Source: Candidatus Aminicenantota bacterium
GTDB lineage: Bacteria > Acidobacteriota > Aminicenantia > UBA2199
Direction of reading: 5' to 3'
NCBI GenBank assembly: GCA_024644125.1
Contig: JAHELQ010000307.1
Location: 1 to 6,677, forward strand
Length of the DNA stretch: 6,677 nucleotides
Made by a program: the position numbers and the translations under genes. Positions 1-5,909 of this stretch are shown piece by piece. How positions within the stretch are numbered: position 1 is the stretch's first letter; each line of letters begins with the position of its first letter. The notes beneath the pieces are model-generated. The model did no database searches, was not told the origin of the DNA, and saw only the letters and a program-made list of their open reading frames with translations.

Positions 1-386
1 CCGTCACTGTAGACGCAGATGTGCTCCAGGCGGACGGCGGTACCCGCTGTGCCGCCATAAACGGCGGTATGGGAGCGTTGGTCAAGCTGTTACGGCATTT
101 GGTGTTCGAACACCTTATCCCGGATTTACCGGTTATCGAGTATATCGCTGCTGTATCTATCGGGATCAAAAACAAGGAACTTCTGGTCGATCTAAACTAC
201 GAGGAGGATTCCAACGCGGATGCGGACATCAATATCGTATCCTCTGAAAAAGGAAATGTGATCGAGGTTCAGGCGTTTGCAGAGGAGCGGTCCATTCCGC
301 GGGAGTTATTCAACCGGGCGGTGGAGATCGGAATTGAAAAAAACTTCGAAATCATCCAGAAAATAAAAAAAGCCCTGGAAATGTAG
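1..386 (+). CDS. rph: Ribonuclease PH, C-terminal half (5' end outside window)
   Basis: This is the 3' part of a gene read in frame from base 3 (about 127 residues). RNase PH is a phosphate-dependent 3'-to-5' exoribonuclease that trims tRNA 3' ends and rRNA precursors in the cytoplasm, usually as a ring hexamer. The fragment shows the family signature VDADVLQADGGTR near its start, whose GGTR arginine belongs to the phosphate-binding site. It also has AAVSIGI and then YEEDSNADADIN, which matches the family's Y-x-EDS-x-A-x-x-D-x-N block with its conserved acidic residues. Bacterial RNase PH is about 240-260 residues, so roughly half is missing to the left. The segment after GGTR (CAAINGGMGALV) differs from the common TASITGAFVAL, a mild divergence. 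The gene ends in its own hairpin terminator, and no rdgB follows directly. The family call is firm; the missing N-terminus cannot be judged. Confidence 0.93.
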   Translation, partial: VTVDADVLQADGGTRCAAINGGMGALVKLLRHLVFEHLIPDLPVIEYIAAVSIGIKNKELLVDLNYEEDSNADADINIVSSEKGNVIEVQAFAEERSIPRELFNRAVEIGIEKNFEIIQKIKKALEM

Positions 387-393
387 GGCTTTT
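368..393 (+). terminator. Intrinsic terminator of rph, overlapping the stop codon
   Basis: AAAAGCCCT (368-376) and AGGGCTTTT (385-393) form a perfect 9-bp stem around an 8-nt loop. The A-run on the left and T-run on the right are typical of a hairpin that can terminate transcription. The right arm begins at the second base of the TAG stop (384-386), so the last codons of rph and the terminator share sequence. The T-tract is short (4 T), so efficiency is uncertain. Confidence 0.7.
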
Positions 394-438
394 CAAAATC
401 TAACTCCGGAATTTTTTTAGAAGAAATTTTCCTGGTCA

Positions 439-504
439 ACCTCAGGCGAACTCTATTTGTTACATTACCTTAATAATTGCTCTGGCATTGATATTGCCTG
501 AGGT
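439..504. repeat. Widely spaced 9-bp inverted repeat around the peptidase promoter
   Basis: ACCTCAGGC (439-447) is the exact reverse complement of GCCTGAGGT (496-504), with 48 nt between the arms. The right arm begins on the GC of the sigma-54-like -12 element and runs toward the expected start of transcription. The arrangement could be a pair of half-operators or a long hairpin. No function is demonstrated. Confidence 0.4.
482..499 (+). promoter_or_regulatory. Sigma-54-like -24/-12 promoter of the peptidase operon
   Basis: CTGGCA (482-487), then ATTGC (493-497) and CT, place GG (484-485) and GC (496-497) exactly 10 nt apart, the defining spacing of sigma-54 (RpoN) promoters (consensus TGGCAC-N5-TTGCW). 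Transcription would start near 508-509 and leave about 37 nt of leader before the ATG at 546. The same element recurs before the gene at 5973 at nearly the same distance. Sigma-54 promoters need an activator of the NtrC type; none is encoded here. Confidence 0.6.
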
Positions 505-509
505 AAGTA

Positions 510-534
510 TGGAGGATATCCACCTGTCCCTCCA
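510..534 (+). promoter_or_regulatory. Leader hairpin just upstream of the peptidase ribosome-binding site
   Basis: TGGAGG (510-515) pairs perfectly with CCTCCA (529-534) around a 13-nt loop. The stem sits at the predicted 5' end of the sigma-54 transcript and abuts the Shine-Dalgarno AGGAG (534-538). CCTCC is also anti-Shine-Dalgarno-like, so it could pair with either GGAGG or the true site. A role in mRNA stability or translation is inference. Confidence 0.3.
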
Positions 535-545
535 GGAGAAAAATT

Positions 546-2297
546 ATGAGACAGTTCAAGATTTTGGTTTTAGTGTTGATTTTTATTTATGTGTGTTTTA
601 TTTCGGCTTTTTCATCTACTCCAAAAGACGCAAGAATAGATGCGTTCGATATCGCGCCGTTGAATCCGGATTTTGTGAAATATCTGAAGCGGTTGGATAG
701 CGGTTTACGGCCTGAGGAATCCACGGGCGAGGGCTACCGGCCGACGGGTTGGATCCCCGCTCCTCTCAGCATGGAGTATGCAGATGGAGTTGAGGATCCT
801 TCTGTAAATATTTCATTTCCGACTGAATTCGATCTCCGCTTCATACCCGGCCGGCTGCCTGACGTAAAAAATCAATTCAATCATCCTTCCTGCTGGACCT
901 TCGCTGCCACAACCTCGCTGGAATCATGCTTGATGCCGGAGGAAACGCCTGATTTTTCTGAATGGCACCTTTATAGAAATCATGGTTTCGACAGACCGGA
1001 AGGAGGCAACGCGGAAATTGCAGCCGCCTACTTTGCCCGTTGGGCTGGACCAGTGAATGAAGAGGATGTTCCTTACCAATTGACCGGAAACGGGCGGGAA
1101 ATACCTAGAAAACACGTGCAACAGATGATCTTTCTGCCTCCCCGGCAGGGACCGCTGGATAATAACGTTGCCAAATGGTTCATCCTGAATCACGGCGCTC
1201 TGTATGGCGCCATTTATATGAATAATGCTTTTTATAATAATGCCTCATACGGCTTGTATGTTCCAATGGAGGAAGATATCAATCATGGTATCGCCATTGT
1301 CGGCTGGGACGACAACTATTCTGCCAGTAATTTTATCCACACCCCCCCCGGCGACGGCGCGTTCATTGCCCGCAACAGTTGGGGCGAAGGCTGGGGGATG
1401 GACGGTTACTTCTATATCTCCTATTATGACCGGGTAGTGTTTCCCAAAGCTTGTTTCAACAATGCCGAGGATCCCATCAATTATGGGAACAACTACCAGT
1501 ACGACATTTATGGAGCTGTTTCCGCCATCGGCGGGACCGGCCGGAGCGCAGGTATGGTGTACTGGGGCGCCAACATTTTTGAAGCTTATGATCAGCAGCC
1601 TTTGGAGGCCGTGGCTTTTTGGACCAACGACGTGAATGTATCGTGCGATATTTATATTTACAAAACTGTTAACGGGCAGAATCCCATCGACGGGCAATTG
1701 GTTTGGAACCATTCTCAGGATTACACCTACCCCGGATACTACACCGTCAAATTGGCGCAATCCATTCCATTGGCGAAGGGCGAGAAATTCTCGGTGGTGA
1801 TCCGTTATACCAACACCAATTTTCCATACCCCGTTCCCATCGAGATGCCTCTCGAAGGATATATTTCTACCGCAACCGCGAATGCGGGCGAGAGTTTCTG
1901 CAGCGCCGACGGGATAAATTGGGATGACTTGACTACTCGTAGGGCCGATAGTAATGTCTGCATCAAAGCCTTCAGCAAAGCGCAAACTTCGGTTATCGAT
2001 TTACAGGTCAAACGCGAATCCGCCAGTAGCTGGTTGTTTGATATGAACTACGGCGTATTGACAATATCGGTTCAAAACCAGGATGAGGTCCCAGTGTCGA
2101 AGCTCGAGATTTATCGCAGGTCGGAAAGCGGGAGTTTTGAATTTGTACATGAAATCGGCGGCGCCGGTGTGGATTTCCGCAATGTTGAATATTCCGATGC
2201 AAGTTATCTGGATCCCGGGAAAAAATACATATATCAAGTCGTCGGCAAAAACCAACAGGATGTGATGTGTGGAAAATCGGCGGACGTCGAAATTTAA
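546..2297 (+). CDS. Secreted papain-family (C1A) cysteine peptidase with lectin-like domain
   Basis: Papain-type thiol peptidase, 583 residues, predicted to be exported. Residues 1-23 form a signal peptide (MRQFK, then a long hydrophobic run). Residues 35-75 (APLNPDFVKYL through GWIPAPLS) resemble the propeptide of bacterial and archaeal C1 peptidases that carry a lectin-like domain. The catalytic set is complete: Gln110 (oxyanion hole), Cys116 in PSCWTFAA, His247 in NHGIAIVGW and Asn277 in RNSWGEGWG; Gln and Cys are six residues apart, as in papain. The usual Cys-Gly before SCW is His-Pro here, so the papain Cys22-Cys63 disulfide is absent. Residues about 315-478 match the lectin-like domain of this subfamily, and about 482-583 look like a fibronectin-III-type sheet. 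AGGAG at 534-538 sits 7 nt before ATG and fixes the start. It is the first gene of an operon with the TPR-barrel gene. A C8 run interrupts codons 266-268. Substrate unknown. Confidence 0.92.
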   Translation: MRQFKILVLVLIFIYVCFISAFSSTPKDARIDAFDIAPLNPDFVKYLKRLDSGLRPEESTGEGYRPTGWIPAPLSMEYADGVEDPSVNISFPTEFDLRFIPGRLPDVKNQFNHPSCWTFAATTSLESCLMPEETPDFSEWHLYRNHGFDRPEGGNAEIAAAYFARWAGPVNEEDVPYQLTGNGREIPRKHVQQMIFLPPRQGPLDNNVAKWFILNHGALYGAIYMNNAFYNNASYGLYVPMEEDINHGIAIVGWDDNYSASNFIHTPPGDGAFIARNSWGEGWGMDGYFYISYYDRVVFPKACFNNAEDPINYGNNYQYDIYGAVSAIGGTGRSAGMVYWGANIFEAYDQQPLEAVAFWTNDVNVSCDIYIYKTVNGQNPIDGQLVWNHSQDYTYPGYYTVKLAQSIPLAKGEKFSVVIRYTNTNFPYPVPIEMPLEGYISTATANAGESFCSADGINWDDLTTRRADSNVCIKAFSKAQTSVIDLQVKRESASSWLFDMNYGVLTISVQNQDEVPVSKLEIYRRSESGSFEFVHEIGGAGVDFRNVEYSDASYLDPGKKYIYQVVGKNQQDVMCGKSADVEI

Positions 2298-2309
2298 GGA
2301 GCGATCACT

Positions 2310-3692
2310 GTGAATTTGAGACACAGAGCGGTATTGTTTATCGTGATATTCGGGCTTGCGATGATGGGGATGTCGATCTCCGGTCAGCAGGAGAACATCG
2401 ACAGTGAAATTGAAACTTACATCCAGGCGAAGGCGGCCTTCAACCGCGGCAAAGAATTGTTTGTGGAGAACCGGGTGGGTGAGGCCGAGCCTCTGTTCGA
2501 AGAGGCATTGAGGATTTTTCCCCGGTTTTCCGATGCCTACTTCTACATTGCGCAGATTCAATTCAAAAAAGGAGACCTTGACCTCGCCCTGCAGGCGATC
2601 TCCGATTCTGAATCGCATTTTAATACAACCAACCGTATGGAATTGAAAGCCGCCGGAAGCGAGATCCAGGAGAATTTAGTCAAACAAGAACGCCGTTATT
2701 TTGCGGCGGATCTCTACTTCGTATATGGTAACATCTTTTTCAAGAAAAAAGATTACCGCCAGGCGCACGAAAAATATCTTGAAGCGGTTCAATACAATCC
2801 CCGGCATCACCAGGCTTTCAACAACCTCATCAATCTTCATCTTCTATTGGACAATCGCGATCTCGCCCTCGAATTGCTAAAAAAAGCGGAGGCCTCCGGC
2901 GTTACGGTGAATCCCAATCTCAAACTGGGAGTTCTTGCGGCCAATGACCAGTTGGACAATCAAAAGCTCTGGAAATTGACATTGAAAAACGGGCAGTCCT
3001 GGACCGGAACCATCATATCCAGAGATGGCGGCATCGTCAAAATGAAAACCGAATTAGGCGAAATGGAGTTCCATAAAGATGGGATTTTTTCAATCGAACT
3101 CTTCTCCGGAGAAACTGAAGCTCCACCTCCGGCGGCAATCGTTGAGACATCTCCGGCTTCGCCTCCGCAAACGTTCCAGCCGAAAAGAAGGGAACGCTTC
3201 CAAAAATTGTTTTTTCAATTGGATTATGATTTTTTCTCCCATGCGTCCTCCGCGTATCGCGATGTATATGGCAGCCTCGCATCATTCGCCGTCGTGAATG
3301 TGGGTTACCGTTTTTCGCCGCGGCTATTCATGAGATTCGGCTTTCACTTCTTTACCGAAGATGGCGAAGTGCCGGGGATTGGAATTGGAACCCGATCGGA
3401 GCAGAAGCTCTGGTCGCTGGTGCTGGGCTATGAGGGAAAGATTGTCAACCGGTTCAGTTATCAGGTGGAAGGCGGGGCTTTTTATATAAATTACAAAGAG
3501 AAAGTTGTGGGCGGGCAAATCAGTGACAATGCTATCGGAATTCGAATCGGCAGCGGACTCGTCTACCGGTTCGGTAGTTCCGTTTACACTGTGATTTCCG
3601 CCGGATATCTTAACGGCTCGGATACTATCGGTAACAAAGATGTGAAGCTGGGCGGCCTCTATGCCGGAGCCGGAATAGGATTGCTATTTTAA
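2310..3692 (+). CDS. TPR protein with C-terminal outer-membrane beta-barrel
   Basis: A 460-residue exported protein with an uncommon domain order; no named family is recognised. Residues 1-24 are a signal peptide. TPR-like repeats lie at about 40-73, 74-107, 133-166 and 167-200, with the typical small/aromatic pattern (for example YGNIFFKKKDYRQAHEKY). Residues about 217-265 (LWKLTLKNGQSWTGTI through FSIEL) look like a small SH3/Sm-like beta barrel. A Pro/Ala-rich linker (270-290) leads to 298-460, where eight amphipathic strands can be drawn, the last ending GAGIGLLF with a terminal Phe, as in outer-membrane barrels. The TPR part would lie in the periplasm. The start is GTG; AAGGAG (2296-2301) sits 8 nt upstream and includes the peptidase stop TAA, so the two genes are probably co-transcribed and translationally coupled. 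A scaffold or partner for the peptidase is possible but unproven. Confidence 0.88.
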   Translation: MNLRHRAVLFIVIFGLAMMGMSISGQQENIDSEIETYIQAKAAFNRGKELFVENRVGEAEPLFEEALRIFPRFSDAYFYIAQIQFKKGDLDLALQAISDSESHFNTTNRMELKAAGSEIQENLVKQERRYFAADLYFVYGNIFFKKKDYRQAHEKYLEAVQYNPRHHQAFNNLINLHLLLDNRDLALELLKKAEASGVTVNPNLKLGVLAANDQLDNQKLWKLTLKNGQSWTGTIISRDGGIVKMKTELGEMEFHKDGIFSIELFSGETEAPPPAAIVETSPASPPQTFQPKRRERFQKLFFQLDYDFFSHASSAYRDVYGSLASFAVVNVGYRFSPRLFMRFGFHFFTEDGEVPGIGIGTRSEQKLWSLVLGYEGKIVNRFSYQVEGGAFYINYKEKVVGGQISDNAIGIRIGSGLVYRFGSSVYTVISAGYLNGSDTIGNKDVKLGGLYAGAGIGLLF

Positions 3693-3697
3693 CTCTA

Positions 3698-5053
3698 TCA
3701 AGTAATATGTGATTGTACGGGGTGTGTGGCCAACTCCTTCCTTAGTAAAAAAAAGGCGGCCGCCCCGGCAATCACGTTCGCCAGGAAGCCGGCGTAAAAA
3801 ATACCCGTCAGTCGAAACAACCGCGATCCCACCATCGCCAACGGCACATAAAGCGCAACCATTCGCAATACCGCTAAGAAGGCCGAGATTAGTGGCTTGT
3901 TCAAGGCATTCAACGCGGAGGATGAAAGCATCAAAATTCCCTGGAAGCCGTAGCTCAACGATATAATCTGAAGGTACGAAGCGGTCATCGACACCACCTC
4001 GGGGTGGTCGTTGAAAATCCCGGCAAATATACGGGATGCCACCAGAAACACCCCGAACAAAAGAAATCCCCACCCTAAAGAGAAGATTTGACTGTAGCGC
4101 ACTCCGGTCTTGATCCTGAGTTGATTTCCCGCGCCTTTATTTTGCCCTACAAAAGGAGTCAATACCGCTCCCAGAGCCATCATGACTGTCAGCGCGAATG
4201 CCTCGATCCTGGTTGCCACTCCAAACGCTGCCACAGCTTCCGGTCCGTACACCGATACCAACCGTGTGATCGCAGCCAGCGAGATAGGAGTAATCAAATT
4301 AGTTCCGGCGGCGGGTATTCCAATGTAGAGAATCTTCTTCCACGATTCCACCATTTTGCCCAGCGGCGGCAGTTGAAAATTTATCATTTTTTCGCGTTTC
4401 CATAAAATCCAGAGGGAAAACAGAAATGTCAGGGCGCGAGCGAAAACTGTGGCAAGCGCGGATCCGGCCAACTCCATGCGGGGGAATGGGCCGTGACCGA
4501 AAATCAGCAATGGGTCCAATATGGCATTGACCAGGACCGCGGCCATCATGATTATGCTGGGAGTTTTTGTGTCACCGGTGGCCCGGATAGCGTTATTGCC
4601 CACCATCGGAATGACCACGAATGGAACGCCAGTATACCAGATGATCATATAACTTTTGATAAATGGTATAAGGCGCTCTGTGGCGCCGATGGCTCTGAAC
4701 AACGGCTCGATAGTCAACAATCCTGCGAAGGCGAAGATGGATACGATGACCAATGCCAGGATGAGAGCATCGGTGGTTAGGCGGGTGACTTTTCGCTGGT
4801 CTCCTGCGCCGATGGCCCGGGAAATAACCGCTGAAGCGCCCACTCCCAGTCCCATGGAAACACTGCCGATAACCATTATCACGGGAAATGTGAAACTGAT
4901 AGCCGCCAATTGGACCGTCCCCAATTGCCCCACAAAGTAAGTGTCCACCAGATTGAACGCCACCATGGCGACAATCCCCATCATCATTTGCAATGTGAGC
5001 TTGATCAAGGTTCCGGCCACATGGCCTTCGGTCAATTTGGCGGTTGCTGTCAT
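3698..5053 (-). CDS. MATE-family multidrug/cation antiporter
   Basis: Inner-membrane exporter of the MATE family, which expels drugs or metabolites in exchange for H+ or Na+. From the ATG at 5053 it has 451 residues, the normal length, with about 12 hydrophobic segments in two related halves. The N-terminus (KLTEGHVAGTLIKLTLQMMMG) and first helix (FNLVDTYFVGQLG, with the conserved Asp at residue 37) are typical. ISRAIGAGDQRK in the first half is echoed by VGQNKGAGNQLR in the second. An in-frame GTG at 5083 would add 10 residues (461 in all), but no Shine-Dalgarno precedes it, and family alignment favours the ATG, itself preceded only by a weak TTGAG. The gene is convergent with the TPR-barrel gene, with 5 nt between stops and no clear terminator. 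There is no adjacent regulator, so the substrate cannot be guessed. Confidence 0.93.
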   Translation of the reverse strand: MTATAKLTEGHVAGTLIKLTLQMMMGIVAMVAFNLVDTYFVGQLGTVQLAAISFTFPVIMVIGSVSMGLGVGASAVISRAIGAGDQRKVTRLTTDALILALVIVSIFAFAGLLTIEPLFRAIGATERLIPFIKSYMIIWYTGVPFVVIPMVGNNAIRATGDTKTPSIIMMAAVLVNAILDPLLIFGHGPFPRMELAGSALATVFARALTFLFSLWILWKREKMINFQLPPLGKMVESWKKILYIGIPAAGTNLITPISLAAITRLVSVYGPEAVAAFGVATRIEAFALTVMMALGAVLTPFVGQNKGAGNQLRIKTGVRYSQIFSLGWGFLLFGVFLVASRIFAGIFNDHPEVVSMTASYLQIISLSYGFQGILMLSSSALNALNKPLISAFLAVLRMVALYVPLAMVGSRLFRLTGIFYAGFLANVIAGAAAFFLLRKELATHPVQSHIT

Positions 5054-5106
5054 ATGTTTAGACTCAAGAATTTTTCTTATCACTCATTTGGTTGCAGCGC
5101 CAACAA

Positions 5107-5136
5107 AATATACCACACTTTGGCAGGTCCTGGGAA
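5107..5136 (-). promoter_or_regulatory. Possible sigma-70-like promoter of the MATE gene
   Basis: On the minus strand, TTCCCA (5136-5131) and TATATT (5112-5107) are 18 nt apart. The -10 is good, while the -35 matches TTGACA at only four of six bases. The start of transcription would fall near 5100, about 47 nt before the ATG at 5053. The alternative is read-through from tadA-tRNA-Ser. Confidence 0.33.
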
Positions 5137-5211
5137 AATATTCGCCGGTTAGATTTGGTTTTTGGGTACTGAATCATTAATGGACGGGGGGTATGAATCT
5201 ACTTTCTGAAC

Positions 5212-5322
5212 TTTTAAAGAATGGCGGAGGGGCAGGGATTCGAACCCTGGGACCCCGCAAAGGGTCAACGATTTTCGAGACCGCCCCGTTCAACCGCTCC
5301 GGCACCCCTCCGTTCTTTAAAA
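5212..5322 (-). repeat. Complementary leader/trailer arms extending the tRNA acceptor stem
   Basis: In the minus-strand precursor the leader TTTTAAAGAA (5322-5313) is perfectly complementary to the trailer TTCTTTAAAA (5221-5212). C at -1 (5312) can also pair with the discriminator G (5225). With the 7-bp acceptor this makes about 18 pairs, interrupted only by the bulged CCA. The leader part also encodes FFKE of TadA. Confidence 0.6.
5222..5311 (-). tRNA. serU: tRNA-Ser (anticodon CGA), CCA encoded
   Basis: A complete class II tRNA. Acceptor GGAGGGG (5311-5305) pairs with CCCCTCC (5232-5226), followed by discriminator G (5225) and an encoded CCA (5224-5222). The anticodon loop CTCGAAA (5279-5273) holds CGA at 5277-5275 and reads UCG serine codons. 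The anticodon stem contains two G-U pairs. The long variable arm has a perfect 5-bp stem (GACCC 5266-5262 with GGGTC 5255-5251), diagnostic of Ser/Leu/Tyr-type tRNAs, and the T arm is CAGGG-TTCGAAT-CCCTG. The sequence closely resembles Escherichia coli tRNA-Ser(CGA) in acceptor and D arm. The 5' 47 nt overlap the end of tadA on the same strand, so it is probably processed from the tadA transcript. The symbol is by analogy with E. coli. Confidence 0.96.
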
Positions 5323-5756
5323 AAATCAGATAATAACCGCGACGCCGCCTCTTTGCCGAGACCCGGTTCCACTTCTATTTCGTGGTTGTAGACATGCTTG
5401 ACGCTGTCGTACGCCCCGGTGGAAAACACCCCGGTCTTGAAATCCTCCGCCGCGTAATACAATTTTTTAATTCTGGCGTTTACCATGGCGGAATAGCACA
5501 TCAGGCAAGGTTCCAATGTAACGTACATTTCTGTATCCAGTAAACGGTAATTGGAGATCTTCTGGCCCGCGTTGCGGATGGTCACGATTTCCGCATGGGC
5601 GCTGGGATCTTTGGACTGGATCATGGAGTTATGCCCGGTGGCGACGATTTCGTCGTTCAACACCAACACCGCGCCCACCGGCACTTCCCCCTCTGTGTAA
5701 GCGAGGTCAGCCTCTTGCAAGGCGCGATTCATAAAAAATTCTTTTTTGTCGCTCAT
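5265..5756 (-). CDS. tadA: tRNA-specific adenosine deaminase
   Basis: TadA converts A34 of tRNA-Arg(ACG) to inosine with a zinc-activated water, as a cytosolic homodimer. The 163-residue product (E. coli: 167) has the full cytidine-deaminase-fold signature: His54-Ala-Glu56 (zinc ligand and proton shuttle) and Pro83-Cys84-Leu-Met-Cys87 (zinc ligands). Asn43 and the DFKTG segment (Asp105) align with E. coli Asn46 and Asp108. The core ends at LLSDFFKER (about 149). The remaining residues GAGAVERGGLENR and the TGA stop (5267-5265) are read from the 5' half of tRNA-Ser(CGA). The ATG at 5756 fits the usual family N-terminus but has no Shine-Dalgarno, and the predicted leader is only about 15 nt. 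Guanine-deaminase relatives share the motifs, but the tRNA linkage and sequence favour TadA. Confidence 0.93.
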   Translation of the reverse strand: MSDKKEFFMNRALQEADLAYTEGEVPVGAVLVLNDEIVATGHNSMIQSKDPSAHAEIVTIRNAGQKISNYRLLDTEMYVTLEPCLMCYSAMVNARIKKLYYAAEDFKTGVFSTGAYDSVKHVYNHEIEVEPGLGKEAASRLLSDFFKERRGAGAVERGGLENR

Positions 5757-5777
5757 GGTTTTTAAAAGAGAAACATC

Positions 5778-5806
5778 ATTTTACGCGAAAACGTCGATCT
5801 TTTCAA
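5778..5806 (-). promoter_or_regulatory. Sigma-70-like promoter of tadA-tRNA-Ser
   Basis: On the minus strand TTGAAA (5806-5801) and TAAAAT (5783-5778) are separated by 17 nt, a near-consensus housekeeping promoter. Transcription would start near 5771, leaving about 15 nt before the tadA ATG, a very short leader with no Shine-Dalgarno. It would drive both tadA and the overlapping tRNA. Confidence 0.62.
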
Positions 5807-5832
5807 GTGGCAATCGCCAAATCAAGCAAAAA

Positions 5833-5846
5833 ACATTGCACAATGT
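5833..5846. promoter_or_regulatory. 14-bp dyad, candidate activator site
   Basis: ACATTG-CA-CAATGT has perfect 6-bp arms around a 2-nt centre. It lies about 91-104 bp upstream of the expected start of the rightward sigma-54 transcript, the usual distance for an enhancer-binding activator. It also lies about 27 bp upstream of the leftward tadA -35. A chance palindrome is possible. Confidence 0.33.
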
Positions 5847-5909
5847 ACTAATTTTTGGACACCTGCTCTGTTCTATGTCCTGATTTGACGACAAACCCAA
5901 AATTAAACA

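Noticed and set aside
457..476. TTGTTA...TAATAA as a sigma-70 promoter before the peptidase
   Set aside because: Spacing is only 8 nt, far too short; the sigma-54-like element fits better.
594..602. Possible lipoprotein cysteine (Cys17) in the peptidase signal peptide
   Set aside because: The preceding residues IYV do not fit a lipobox, which needs Gly, Ala or Ser before Cys.
1245..1985. 246-codon open frame on the minus strand inside the peptidase gene
   Set aside because: Lies opposite the conserved His/Asn active-site and lectin-like region; composition is low-complexity and no family is recognised.
2001..2618. 205-codon open frame on the minus strand across the peptidase/TPR junction
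   Set aside because: Antisense to two well-supported genes, without recognisable domains or a ribosome-binding site.
3747..3764. GGCGGCCGCC next to A8/T8 read as a terminator for either convergent gene
   Set aside because: The palindrome has no loop and the stretch is in-frame MATE coding sequence (AAFFLL), upstream of its stop.
5064..5087. Tiny frame MSDKKNS before the MATE ATG, resembling the TadA N-terminus MSDKK
   Set aside because: Only five residues agree, there is no Shine-Dalgarno, and chance is likely; not reported as a leader peptide or duplication.
5084..5221. Integration scar or att repeat next to tRNA-Ser
   Set aside because: No direct copy of the tRNA 3' end and no integrase are visible; only the inverted leader/trailer match is present.
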